A DNA stretch of 64,000 bases from Paenibacillus massiliensis subsp. panacisoli DSM 21345 (GTDB lineage: Bacteria > Bacillota > Bacilli > Paenibacillales > Paenibacillaceae). The stretch's first letter is position 1. Each line of letters opens with the position of its first letter. The notes below the pieces were generated by a model that did no database searches, was not told the origin of the DNA, and worked only from the letters and a program-made list of their open reading frames with translations. The stretch is from positions 186,001 to 250,000 of the forward strand of contig NZ_AUFO01000001.1 of the NCBI RefSeq assembly GCF_000426545.1, written 5' to 3'. This document shows, one piece after another, positions 20,273 through 28,961 of this stretch. Made by a program: the position numbers and the translations under genes.

Positions 20273-20331
20273 TTCTCCCCCTTGGCAAGTGGTATTCTCC
20301 ATAACTCCTTCTGACAAGTCGCTCTTATGAT
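20273..20331 (+). promoter_or_regulatory. Candidate regulator site and promoter of the permease-kinase-regulator operon
   Basis: A 28-base element (20273-20300) begins and ends with TTCTCC, the two copies 22 bases apart. After exactly 25 bases comes TATGAT (20326-20331), a -10 box. The -35 position (AACTCC) is poor. The element matches 21 of 28 bases of the one before the binding-protein gene (25617-25644), which has the same 25-base distance to TATGAT. A YesN-type AraC response regulator encoded here is the obvious candidate to bind it. Confidence 0.6.
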
Positions 20332-20372
20332 GAGGATAAGGAAATTGAGTTGACCATGAGGAGGAATCACCC

Positions 20373-21269
20373 ATGCACCATAGCAAACGCCAACTGAATG
20401 CTTGGACGTTTATTGCTCCCAGTCTGATCCTGACATTGATCTTCGGTGTCTATCCCATCATCTGGGCTTTGAAGTACATGTTCTATGATTATCAGGGCTT
20501 TGGCGAGCCTGTGTTCATCGGTCTGGACAATTTCGCACGTCTGTTCAGAGATACCGAGTTCTGGCATGCTGTACTGAACACCTTCATCTATGCCGGAGGC
20601 AAGCTGATTATTACAATCCCCGTATCCTTCATACTTGCGGTCATCTTGAACCGTGCGCTGAAAGGTAGACAGCTGCTCCGGGCCATTTACTTCTTACCTA
20701 CCGTAGTCAGTGCTTCGGTTATGGCCATCGTATTCTATGTTGTGTTCAACTCCTACAACGGTATGGTGAACCAATTGCTGGTGAATTACGGAATTGTATC
20801 CGCTCCCATCGATTGGCTTGGACCTAAATATGCACTGCTGACTTCCATTATTATTGCGATCTGGGGTGCGATCGGGAACTACATGCTCTTGTTCATCGCA
20901 GGTCTGCAGAATATTCCAGAGGATCTGTATGAGGCTGCTTCCATTGATGGCGCAGGGCCGTTCCGGAAAATGTGGAGCATCACTGTGCCCATGCTGGGCC
21001 CTGTGCTGCAAATGATCATTATGCTTGCTATTACGGTTTCTCTGAAGGGCTATGAGAGCATTATGGTCCTCACAGAGGGGGGACCTTATGGACGTACCGA
21101 GGTTATGTATCTCTATCTGTACAAGCTGTTCTTCCCGATCTCCAGTGGAAGCTCCAGCATTCAACAATTCGGCTATGGTAGTGCCGTCGGCTTCGCCACA
21201 GCAGTCATCGTAGGTGTGATTACATTGATCTACTTCTACATTTCCAAGAAATTAAATGACGTCTATTAA
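20373..21269 (+). CDS. Sugar ABC transporter permease (MalF/LplB type)
   Basis: A 298-aa integral membrane protein with about six helices and the permease EAA loop EDLYEAASIDGAGPFRKMWSITVP (about residues 188-211) that docks the ATPase. This family imports oligosaccharides with a lipoprotein receptor and a shared MsmX-type ATPase encoded elsewhere; none is in this locus. AGGAGG lies shortly before the ATG. It is the first gene of the plus-strand arm, divergent from the lyase, and probably brings in uronate oligosaccharides. Confidence 0.9.
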   Translation: MHHSKRQLNAWTFIAPSLILTLIFGVYPIIWALKYMFYDYQGFGEPVFIGLDNFARLFRDTEFWHAVLNTFIYAGGKLIITIPVSFILAVILNRALKGRQLLRAIYFLPTVVSASVMAIVFYVVFNSYNGMVNQLLVNYGIVSAPIDWLGPKYALLTSIIIAIWGAIGNYMLLFIAGLQNIPEDLYEAASIDGAGPFRKMWSITVPMLGPVLQMIIMLAITVSLKGYESIMVLTEGGPYGRTEVMYLYLYKLFFPISSGSSSIQQFGYGSAVGFATAVIVGVITLIYFYISKKLNDVY

Positions 21270-21286
21270 TGAAGGGGGAATCTACC

Positions 21287-22186
21287 ATGAATACAGCCAA
21301 TCCATCCGCTGGTCGTACTGAACAGCAACTGGAGTCCAGTGCACAGCTTGGCAAAATGCGGAAGCTTGTCGCGAATATTATCCTGTGGATTTTCCTGATT
21401 GCGGTAGCCGTTTTTGCCCTGTTTCCTATCCTGCTCGCGTTCTTCGGTTCCTTGAAGTCCAATCTGGAGCTATCTACTGGCTCTACGCTGCTGCCACAGG
21501 CATGGAAATGGGATAACTATGTGCAGGCTTGGAATTCGGCGAATTTTGCACAGTTTACGTGGAATAGTATGTTTATCAGCTTCTTCACGACGGCAGGCAC
21601 CATTCTGATCGGTACGATGGCGGCCTATGCCGTAGCAAGGGTGGACTTTATCGGAAAGCGTCTATATATCATTCTCCAATCCTCGACCTTGTTCATCTCC
21701 ATCGGTGCTGTGGTATTGCGTCCGCAGTTCGACCTGATGGTAGCTCTGAATCTGCAAAAATCATTATGGGCGGTTATAATTATCCTGATCAGTTCTCACG
21801 CGACAGCCTTCTTCATGCTCATCGGTTTTGTGCGGGCGATTCCGAAGGATCTGGATGAAGCTGCTTATATTGACGGATGCAACTTCTATAGTGTATATTA
21901 CAGAGTCATATTGCCGCTGCTGGTGCCTGCGATTGGTGTTACAGCGCTATGGACCTTCCGCGGAGCGTGGAATGAGTACATTCTTCCATTGGTCTTTACG
22001 ATGACGCAGCCAGGCTTGCAGACGCTGACCGTAGGTCTCGCGAGTCTGAAATACGGTGTAGGCGATGCGGCGCAATCCCAGCTGATGCTGGCAGGAGCGT
22101 GCTTGTCCATTCTTCCTATGCTGCTGGTCTATGTCGCTGCGAACAAAACGTTCATGCAGATGACAGCAGGCTCTGTCAAAGGCTAA
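21287..22186 (+). CDS. Sugar ABC transporter permease (MalG/LplC type)
   Basis: The second inner-membrane subunit, 299 aa, with a long cytoplasmic N-terminus, six predicted helices and the EAA loop KDLDEAAYIDGCNFYSVYYRVILP. The frame is open from an ATG at 21269 that overlaps the previous stop, but GAAGGGGGAA sits just before the ATG at 21287, which is the better start. It pairs with the upstream MalF-type permease and with the lipoprotein encoded at 25721. Confidence 0.9.
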   Translation: MNTANPSAGRTEQQLESSAQLGKMRKLVANIILWIFLIAVAVFALFPILLAFFGSLKSNLELSTGSTLLPQAWKWDNYVQAWNSANFAQFTWNSMFISFFTTAGTILIGTMAAYAVARVDFIGKRLYIILQSSTLFISIGAVVLRPQFDLMVALNLQKSLWAVIIILISSHATAFFMLIGFVRAIPKDLDEAAYIDGCNFYSVYYRVILPLLVPAIGVTALWTFRGAWNEYILPLVFTMTQPGLQTLTVGLASLKYGVGDAAQSQLMLAGACLSILPMLLVYVAANKTFMQMTAGSVKG

Positions 22187-22232
22187 TCGCTACAGCAAGC
22201 GGGCAGAATCTGCGGTGAAGAGGTGTTAAGCT

Positions 22233-23987
22233 GTGATCAAAGCCTGGTTATACCGAACCTCGCTCAAGAAACGTATATGGGTGTCGTTCACGATTTTAAC
22301 GGTGTTTTGCGTAGCCTTGACGGGGATATGCGCATATATGATTGCAGCCCGAGCTATGGAGCGGAATGCATCGCAGCTCAACAAAAATGTCATCAGCCAA
22401 TCCGTGAATGTGCTGGATCAGAAGCTCAAGCAGATCATTGTCGCCTCATCTACGATGATGCTGAGTGAGACCTTCAAACAGACGATCCGTGACATTCAGG
22501 CGAATAATACAGAGCGCTATTTTGTGAATTTCTCTCTGCTGCAAGGCCAGTTCACACAGGCTGAGCTTACGGAGAATACGATTGATTCCATTCTGATCAG
22601 TACGCCTCATGGCGATTTTTACTCCAATAGTAAGCTGCGCAAGGCGGGGGTACCGTTCGAATCTACCAGCCTGTATCAGCGGATTAAGGAGGACCCGGCA
22701 TCACCTTGGATTGAGTATCATCAGGATGAGCTGTTCGTAGGGGGAAATCGGGTCATTTCCTTAATTCTTCAGCCCTTGACCGAGAATTATGTACCGGATG
22801 TATTTCTGACCATTAATGTAAAAGAAGCTATGCTGGAGAAAGTCGTTAGCGGAGGGGCCGATCATGGCTCCACCCGCTTTTTGCTTATTAAAAAGGATGG
22901 CACCAGCGTCATTGGCGATCAGAATCGTCCAGATTGGACACGATCGGCTTCTTTTGTTGACAAGCTTGGCGCGGAGCCTGCGGGTGAATTTGAATATAAT
23001 ACGGATGCAGGAACTATGCTGGTAAGCTACGCCCAGTCCAGTTACGCCAGAGATTGGGCGCTCATTAGCTACCTTTCCAAGGAGGGACTGCTGCAGCCTG
23101 TCCGTACGATCCAATGGATGGTGTTGTTGATTATAGCAGGCTGTACACTACTGACGCTATTATTGGCCGCTTATCTATCCGGCCTTTTGCTTACCCCCCT
23201 GCAGAAGCTGCAGCGTACGATGAAGCGTGTGGGGGAAGAGGATCTCAACGCCAGATTTGAAAGCCCTTTCCAGGATGAAATTGCAGAGGCTGGTCAGAAA
23301 TTCAATGAGATGCTTGACCGGATCAATGGTCTGATTGTAGAGGTTAAGGCTACGGAGAAGGAGAAAAGAAAGGCAGAGATCAAGGCGCTGCAGGCGCAGA
23401 TTGATCCGCATTTCCTGTACAACACTCTCAATACGATCTTCTGGAAGTGTGAAATGGATGAGTATGAGGATGTGAAGCAAATGCTGATCTCCTTGTCCAA
23501 GCTGTTCCGGCTGGGGCTGAATAATGGCCTGGAGATAACCACGCTGGATAAAGAGCTAGAGCATGTGCGTCAGTATCTAAGTCTGCAGCAGCAATGCTAC
23601 GAGGGTTTGTTCGAATACACCATTACTGCCCCGCCTGAGCTGCTGAACAAGCCAGTGCTGAAGATTATCATCCAGCCCTTGGTGGAGAATTCCATCCTGC
23701 ATGGTCTGAAGGAGAAACGGGAGCAAGGACAAATTCATATTGAAGTCACGTCAGATGAGACCTTTCTGATCATTAGAGTAACGGACAATGGAATCGGCGT
23801 GGATGCAGACCAGCTTAATGCCAGCTTGAGAGAAGCAGGTGGCAGTGGAGGATATGCGCTGTCCAACATTCGTAACCGCATTATGCTCTATTACGGACAA
23901 GCAGCAGCGATCCACTTCACCAGCATACCTTACGAGGCTACTGTAGCTACCTTGCTGATTCCACTGGAAGGTGAGGATGAATCATGA
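22233..23987 (+). CDS. YesM-type sensor histidine kinase
   Basis: A 584-aa kinase with a membrane helix (about 14-38), a large outside sensor region (about 40-288), a second helix (about 292-317) and HAMP (about 315-365). The phospho-acceptor block QIDPHFLYNTLN starts near residue 388, followed by an HATPase with N-box QPLVENSILHG and G-box DNGIGV. This is the LytS/YesM class paired with AraC-type response regulators, common beside oligosaccharide importers in Paenibacillus. The start is GTG at 22233 after GAGGTG. It overlaps the response regulator by four bases. It probably senses the sugar outside the cell, perhaps through the lipoprotein. Confidence 0.92.
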   Translation: MIKAWLYRTSLKKRIWVSFTILTVFCVALTGICAYMIAARAMERNASQLNKNVISQSVNVLDQKLKQIIVASSTMMLSETFKQTIRDIQANNTERYFVNFSLLQGQFTQAELTENTIDSILISTPHGDFYSNSKLRKAGVPFESTSLYQRIKEDPASPWIEYHQDELFVGGNRVISLILQPLTENYVPDVFLTINVKEAMLEKVVSGGADHGSTRFLLIKKDGTSVIGDQNRPDWTRSASFVDKLGAEPAGEFEYNTDAGTMLVSYAQSSYARDWALISYLSKEGLLQPVRTIQWMVLLIIAGCTLLTLLLAAYLSGLLLTPLQKLQRTMKRVGEEDLNARFESPFQDEIAEAGQKFNEMLDRINGLIVEVKATEKEKRKAEIKALQAQIDPHFLYNTLNTIFWKCEMDEYEDVKQMLISLSKLFRLGLNNGLEITTLDKELEHVRQYLSLQQQCYEGLFEYTITAPPELLNKPVLKIIIQPLVENSILHGLKEKREQGQIHIEVTSDETFLIIRVTDNGIGVDADQLNASLREAGGSGGYALSNIRNRIMLYYGQAAAIHFTSIPYEATVATLLIPLEGEDES

Positions 23988-25606
23988 CATTTGATGAGCG
24001 AATCAAAATTTGCATTATTGATGATATAGCGACGGTGGTGCGCGGGTTATCCCAGCGTATTCCGTGGGAGGAGCATGGAATCACGGTAGCTGCGACGGCC
24101 AGCAACGGTGAAGAAGGCTTGAAGCAGATCCGGCTGGTGAAGCCGGATATTGTGCTAACGGATATTCGCATGCCGTTTCTGGATGGACTTGAAATGATGC
24201 GTAGCCTACAAGATGAGTTACCAGGCCTGAAGCTGATTTTCCTGAGCGGCTACACGGACTTTGCTTACGCACAGGAAGCTGTGAAGCTCGGAGCCTTCGA
24301 TTTCATTGTCAAGCCATTCACGAAGGAGCAGGTACTGGAGTCTGTTCTGAAGGCTAAGGAAATTATCGAACGAGAACGCAGTCAGGTAGAGCAGATGCGA
24401 GGCATGGAGAAGAAGCTGCGTGAAAGTCTTCCGTACTTAAGACAGGAATTCATGCGGCTTGCAATTCGCTACGGTATTCAGCAGGATCGTCATCAGCAGC
24501 AATGGGATTTCTATGGGATTACGATGAAGGATCAGGATTTTGGCGTGATGGTCGCTGAGATTGATTTCTTCGCAGATCGTACCGCCGAGCTGCCCGTCAA
24601 CGAGGTAGAGCTGATCCGCTTTGCTGTGCAGAATATTATAGAAGAGACCATCTTCCGCTACACGAAGGGCATTGTCTTCCGTGAGAAGGTGAACCAGCTT
24701 GTGATCGTGGTGAATCCATGCGAGGCATTAACGATGGAGCAACTGGCAGAGCATTGCCGTGAAAATGTACATCTCCACACCTATCAGACCATTTCCATTG
24801 GTGTTGGTACGGAGGTGAAGCAGACATCCCAGCTCGCCATGTCCTACAGACAGGCAGTGACGGCGCTGGCGTATACCTTCCTGACCGGGGGCAACAGTGT
24901 CTATTGCTTCGAGGAAGAGGCCGAGAGCAGAGCGGGTCATCTTCGTTACTCCTATGAGAAGGAGAAGGAGCTCCTCTATTGTCTACGTTCTTCCAATTTG
25001 CCAAAGGCAGAGGAGCAGCTGGAGCAGATATGGAACGAATGGATCGCTTGTCCGACACGTCCTGATCCAGCTCATGTGAAGACACTTTGTCTGGAATTGG
25101 CCCACTCGATCCATCGGGCATTCTCAGAGAAAGTATCCGAGGAGGAACAGAATGATCTGGATCGCAAGCTGTCGGACATGAATAATTCGACCTCCTTCGA
25201 GGATCTACGTAGCCAGATCAGAGAATTGTGCCGCCAGGGCTGCGAGTATCTGAAGGTGAGACAGGTTAGTGACTCCCGCATTCTTGTGGAGCGGGCGATT
25301 TCACATATACGGAGCCATTTGCATCAGAATCTATCTGTGGGGGATTGCGCCAAGGTGGTGCATTTAAGTCCAAGCTATTTCTCCAATCTGTTCAAAAAGG
25401 AGATGGGGATGACTCTCGCTCAGTATATTACGAGTCAACGCATGGAACGGGCTAAGGAGCTTGTCCTGGAGGGGCTACAGGTACAGGATATTGCCAGCTC
25501 GCTAGGGTATGAGGATCGCCCTTATTTCACGGAGCTATTCAAGCGCCATACCGGGATGACGCCTACGGATTTTCGTGCAAAATACGCATCGCCGGCTACC
25601 AATTAG
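23984..25606 (+). CDS. YesN-type response regulator with AraC helix-turn-helix output
   Basis: A 540-aa protein. The receiver domain is residues 1-125, with the phospho-acceptor Asp in DIVLTDIRMPFLDG (near 57) and the conserved Lys in FIVKPFTKEQ. A middle region of about 300 residues without clear motifs follows, and the C-terminal 100 residues carry two AraC helix-turn-helices (NLSVGDCAKVVHLSPSYFSNLFKKEMG and QDIASSLGYEDRPYFTELFKRHTG). It is the partner of the upstream kinase. The repeated TTCTCC elements before the permease and binding-protein genes are its likely targets. Confidence 0.92.
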   Translation: MTFDERIKICIIDDIATVVRGLSQRIPWEEHGITVAATASNGEEGLKQIRLVKPDIVLTDIRMPFLDGLEMMRSLQDELPGLKLIFLSGYTDFAYAQEAVKLGAFDFIVKPFTKEQVLESVLKAKEIIERERSQVEQMRGMEKKLRESLPYLRQEFMRLAIRYGIQQDRHQQQWDFYGITMKDQDFGVMVAEIDFFADRTAELPVNEVELIRFAVQNIIEETIFRYTKGIVFREKVNQLVIVVNPCEALTMEQLAEHCRENVHLHTYQTISIGVGTEVKQTSQLAMSYRQAVTALAYTFLTGGNSVYCFEEEAESRAGHLRYSYEKEKELLYCLRSSNLPKAEEQLEQIWNEWIACPTRPDPAHVKTLCLELAHSIHRAFSEKVSEEEQNDLDRKLSDMNNSTSFEDLRSQIRELCRQGCEYLKVRQVSDSRILVERAISHIRSHLHQNLSVGDCAKVVHLSPSYFSNLFKKEMGMTLAQYITSQRMERAKELVLEGLQVQDIASSLGYEDRPYFTELFKRHTGMTPTDFRAKYASPATN

Positions 25607-25616
25607 AATGATGGTT

Positions 25617-25675
25617 TTCTCTCCCCTGAACAGTTGTTTTCTCCTTCACGACATCAGAGGACATTGGATTATGAT
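25617..25675 (+). promoter_or_regulatory. Candidate regulator site and promoter of the binding-protein gene
   Basis: A 28-base element (25617-25644) with TTCTC(T) at its start and TTCTCC at its end, 22 bases apart, is followed after 25 bases by TATGAT (25670-25675). Sequence and spacing match the element at 20273-20300, and the -35 position (CACGAC) is likewise poor. It begins 11 bases after the regulator's stop codon. Confidence 0.6.
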
Positions 25676-25720
25676 TTAGTTGTAAATGAATGCGATTACA
25701 AAAGGGGAGGAAATAAAGGT

Positions 25721-27112
25721 ATGGGTATGAAAAAATGGTTGTTATCTGGAGCTTCATTGCTGCTCGTGGGTTCCCTGGCTGCATGCTCCTCGGGACAGAC
25801 AGCTGCTCCTGAGACAGGCAGTGGTACGGAGGGACAGAAGACCAAGCTGGTATACTGGACCATTGACCGACATGACTCCGATTTTATTGAAGCTAAGATT
25901 AAGGAATACCAGGAACTGAATAAAGATGTAGAGATTGAAATGAAGGTGATGGCGGACAACTATTCACAGTCCGTGGACATTGCCTTCGCAAGCAATCAAG
26001 CACCAGACATTCTACGGGTCGATCCTGGTAACGTACCGACCTGGGTGAAACGGGGCTATCTGGAATCATTCGATGATTACATCTCGCCTGAGATGAAGGA
26101 GCGCTTCGCTAACGTGCTGATTGAGGAGAAGAATATGGTCGATGGCAAGATCTACACCCTGCCGAATATCGGTCAATTCTGGCGTCTGATCTATAATGTG
26201 GACCTGTTCGAAAAAGCAGGCATCGACAGTCCTCCGACGACCGTTGCGGAAATGGTTGAAGATGCCAAGAAGATCACAGAGGCAGGTAAGGATATCGGTG
26301 CTTATGGCTTCGCGGGCAACTTCAAGAGTGCAAGTGGCTTTGAGCGTATTGCCTATCCGATTACGACGCTAAGTAAGAATGTAGGTAACGAAGGCTATGA
26401 CTTCCAAAAGGGACAATTTGATTTCGGTATGTATAAAGAAGTAGCTGAGGCACTGCATCAGATTAAAGAAGATGGAAGCATGCTGCCAGGCTCGGAATCG
26501 CTGGATATCGATCCACTGCGTGCGCAATTTGCGCAAGGCAAGATCGGCATGTACTTCAACCACTCTGTAGAGCCGACTGTATACAAGACCCAATTCCCGA
26601 CAGACATTCGCTGGGCAGCAGCTATGCCGCCTACCATTGACGGACAAGCGAACGGTGCAGATCAGGTCATTTCCGGTAGCTACCTTGCATTGAGCAAGAA
26701 TTCCGAGAACAAGGAAGCGGCATGGAAGTTCATTGAATGGATGTATAGTGATGAAGTACAGGTAGCTTACCAAGAGGGTGGCTATGGCCTATCCGTAATT
26801 CCTTCCGTAGCAGCAACTGCCAAGGCGCCTGATATTGCTGGCATCGAGAACTTCTTGCCAACGGCCAATGACGGTATCTACCCGGCTACTCCGCTGATCA
26901 TTACAGAAGGGCGTGTAGAGGGAATGAAGAAGGTCGATATCTTTAACCGCTTTATCTTCGCTGGCGGCGATCTGGATAAAGATATCGCAGATCTGAACGC
27001 TCGCTACAATGCAGCGCTGGAGAAGGCAAAGGCTGCTGGAGATACCTCCATCGAGGCCAAGCCAGATTTCAGTGCGGCAGATCTTCAAGGCTCTCTGGCA
27101 GAGAAGAAGTAA
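25721..27112 (+). CDS. Sugar ABC transporter substrate-binding lipoprotein
   Basis: An extracellular family 1 solute-binding protein of 463 aa. It has a lipoprotein signal (KKWLLSGASLLLVG, then LAAC with the modified Cys). The mature part includes FASNQAPDILRVDPGNVPTWVK and the C-terminal KFIEWMYSDEVQ helix typical of the family. The frame extends upstream to 25634, but GGGGAGG is correctly placed for ATG 25721, which also puts the signal peptide at the N-terminus. It has its own promoter and is expected to deliver oligosaccharides to the two permeases encoded at 20373-22186. Confidence 0.92.
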   Translation: MGMKKWLLSGASLLLVGSLAACSSGQTAAPETGSGTEGQKTKLVYWTIDRHDSDFIEAKIKEYQELNKDVEIEMKVMADNYSQSVDIAFASNQAPDILRVDPGNVPTWVKRGYLESFDDYISPEMKERFANVLIEEKNMVDGKIYTLPNIGQFWRLIYNVDLFEKAGIDSPPTTVAEMVEDAKKITEAGKDIGAYGFAGNFKSASGFERIAYPITTLSKNVGNEGYDFQKGQFDFGMYKEVAEALHQIKEDGSMLPGSESLDIDPLRAQFAQGKIGMYFNHSVEPTVYKTQFPTDIRWAAAMPPTIDGQANGADQVISGSYLALSKNSENKEAAWKFIEWMYSDEVQVAYQEGGYGLSVIPSVAATAKAPDIAGIENFLPTANDGIYPATPLIITEGRVEGMKKVDIFNRFIFAGGDLDKDIADLNARYNAALEKAKAAGDTSIEAKPDFSAADLQGSLAEKK

Positions 27113-27160
27113 CGATATAAATAGTATGTAAATGTAATAAAGTGATTTGTTTGAATGCAT

Positions 27161-27204
27161 GGGCCTTCCCAACAGTCAGCTAGTGACGGGGTAAGGCCCT
27201 TTTA
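27161..27204 (+). terminator. Terminator after the binding-protein gene
   Basis: GGGCCTTCCC (27161-27170) pairs with GGGGTAAGGCCC (27188-27199) with a one- to two-base irregularity, followed by TTTT. It ends the plus-strand uronate-transport arm. Confidence 0.8.
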
Positions 27205-27239
27205 CTTATTAATCTGGTGGTGAACGGTGGAGCGCGGCT

Positions 27240-28097
27240 TTAGACGCGCTCATCAAGAAATTCGTGTGTGTAAATCGCATTAATCCTATCCAAAACGTTG
27301 TGCGCTTGATCTTTGAATTTTAAATCTGCAACCTGGTCTTTTAGCAAAAACACGCCAGTCTCATTACAGTGTTGCCCGAGGGCCCCCTCATACAACTTGT
27401 TCGCACCGTGGATCGGTGGAGAGAAAAACAGCTTCATTAGCAATTCAACCACTTTGGGTAAACCCGACGGTTTCCCTTTTCTTAGCGTGTTATTGCCACC
27501 CGGATCAACGCTGCGGATTTTAATGCCTTCTTTGGCAAGCTGTGGTGCGATAGCCTGAGTCCACAGTGAAAGCGCAAGCTTTGAAGTGGCATATGGACCA
27601 AGCAGCTTGCGAAAGGTTCTGGGGTGTTCCAGGATTTCGATATTAAATTCTTTCACAAAGTTTAGTGCTGAAGATGAGGTGTTGATTACCGTTTTTGAGT
27701 CAGCGTTTTTTAAGAGCTCCTTTAATTCCATCAGAATGATATATGGAACGACCGTCATCAGTTCATAATGCTTCTCACGCCCTTGTTTCGAATAGCTCAG
27801 TTCATGAAAGCTTCCGCCCGCATTGTTGAACAAGATGTCGATCTGCTGCTCTTTTCCTTTGATCTCTTCCAAAGTACGTCTCAAGCTGGCATAATCGGCA
27901 AGATCCGCTATTTTATACATACGAAGCCATCCACTATTTATGGCATTTTGGATTTTCATATCATCGGTAGGAAAGTCGGAACGGTTCAAAGCAACCACCT
28001 GCCAGCCCTCCGACAGCAACTTCCGTGTTAATTCCAACCCGATTCCATTGCTTGCACCAGTTATCAGTGCTATATTTTCTCGTTGGCTCGTATTCAT
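27240..28097 (-). CDS. Short-chain dehydrogenase/reductase
   Basis: A 285-aa Rossmann protein with ALITGASNGIGLELTRKL at the N-terminus (NAD(P) binding), NNAGG after strand 4, and the catalytic Ser...Tyr-x-x-x-Lys (TSSSALNF and YATSK). The closing region resembles retinol-dehydrogenase-like SDRs; the substrate is unknown. The frame starts at 28139, but AGGAGG points to ATG 28097. Its promoter has a 19-base spacer with a central palindrome, the mark of MerR control, and a MerR gene is divergent. Base composition is more A+T-rich than the neighbouring sugar loci, hinting at transfer. Confidence 0.85.
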   Translation of the reverse strand: MNTSQRENIALITGASNGIGLELTRKLLSEGWQVVALNRSDFPTDDMKIQNAINSGWLRMYKIADLADYASLRRTLEEIKGKEQQIDILFNNAGGSFHELSYSKQGREKHYELMTVVPYIILMELKELLKNADSKTVINTSSSALNFVKEFNIEILEHPRTFRKLLGPYATSKLALSLWTQAIAPQLAKEGIKIRSVDPGGNNTLRKGKPSGLPKVVELLMKLFFSPPIHGANKLYEGALGQHCNETGVFLLKDQVADLKFKDQAHNVLDRINAIYTHEFLDERV

Positions 28098-28139
28098 TGT
28101 AGATTCCTCCTGAGGTGGGATATTTCCCTGATAGCGCAT

Positions 28140-28170
28140 ATTCTATTCATTGGAGTCGACTCTAAGTCAA
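28140..28170 (-). promoter_or_regulatory. MerR-type promoter of the SDR gene
   Basis: On the minus strand, TTGACT (28170-28165) and TAGAAT (28145-28140) are 19 bases apart, two more than normal, and the spacer contains the perfect palindrome GAGTCGACTC. MerR activators act by untwisting such over-long spacers. Confidence 0.7.
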
Positions 28171-28208
28171 GGAACGTAAACAGAGTTTTTGTTTTAAGGA
28201 TAAGGGAC

Positions 28209-28239
28209 TTGACTTGGAGTCAGCACCAAGATGTATAAT
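28209..28239 (+). promoter_or_regulatory. MerR-type promoter of the merR gene
   Basis: TTGACT (28209-28214) and TATAAT (28234-28239) are 19 bases apart. The spacer holds CTTGG...CCAAG arms around GAGTCAGCAC, related to the palindrome in the divergent SDR promoter. The regulator probably controls its own gene as well. Confidence 0.7.
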
Positions 28240-28271
28240 GCACAAAAAAACGATCTCCGGGAGGAAATAGG

Positions 28272-28778
28272 ATGATGGCCGAGCATACCTTTACAATAAA
28301 GCAAACCGCCGAGCAAACAGGAATCTCCGAGGATACGATTCGTTATTACGAAAAGATCGCGTTGCTACCTCGGGCGGATCGGAAGGACAACGGGCACCGC
28401 ATCTACCGGCAGGAAGACATCAATATGATCCTGCTGATAGGCTGCCTGAAAAAAACGGGGATGCCACTGGAGGAAATGCGGCCATTTTTGGCAGTCTCCG
28501 CCGACGCAGATCCCGGAGAATATCCTGAGCTAGTAGAGCACATAAGGAGCCACCGGGAAAATATCGTCAGCCAAATCGCTTCGCTACAGCAGGTCGTCGA
28601 TTTTATCGACATGAAGCTCGAGGAGGGAAGATACCGCCGGCACTGCTCGGATGAAAGCCAAGACGGCGTGTCAGAGCATATAACTGGAGAACCGAATCCC
28701 AAGTCCGTCTCACCCGCTGAGATGAGTTATTTTTCCGTATCGGCCAAAGCTGGCAAGTCACGGGCAACTATAAGATAA
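28272..28778 (+). CDS. MerR-family transcriptional regulator
   Basis: A 168-aa protein. Residues 5-75 form the MerR winged helix-turn-helix (FTIKQTAEQTGISEDTIRYYEKIALLPRA, then HRIYRQEDINMI), followed by a dimerisation helix of about 40 residues. The C-terminal tail is short with no metal-binding Cys cluster, so it is more like the AdhR/NmlR stress group than metal sensors. It divergently neighbours the SDR gene, and both promoters have 19-base spacers. ATG 28275 is an equally possible start. Confidence 0.88.
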   Translation: MMAEHTFTIKQTAEQTGISEDTIRYYEKIALLPRADRKDNGHRIYRQEDINMILLIGCLKKTGMPLEEMRPFLAVSADADPGEYPELVEHIRSHRENIVSQIASLQQVVDFIDMKLEEGRYRRHCSDESQDGVSEHITGEPNPKSVSPAEMSYFSVSAKAGKSRATIR

Positions 28779-28868
28779 GCTCGCAAATAACAAGAGGAGT
28801 TCCAGCCAAACAGACAATAACTTAACCAGCACAGCCCATGTTTTGGCGCTGCACATTTGATGCTATTC

Positions 28869-28893
28869 AACCTGTCGAAATGACGGGTTTTTT
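28869..28893 (+). terminator. Terminator after the merR gene
   Basis: AACCTGTC (28869-28876) pairs with GACGGGTT (28882-28889) and is followed by TTTT. It faces the convergent MDR gene. Confidence 0.7.
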
Positions 28894-28961
28894 GCGTAGA
28901 AAGTAAGAAAGTAACAGATTCGTTTTTAGATTCCTGGCATTATTGTTGCAAACTTATACAA

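Noticed and set aside
27240..28097. SDR gene as KduD, part of the uronate pathway
   Set aside because: It is separated by a terminator, has MerR-type control with its own regulator, and its sequence resembles retinol-dehydrogenase-like SDRs rather than KduD.
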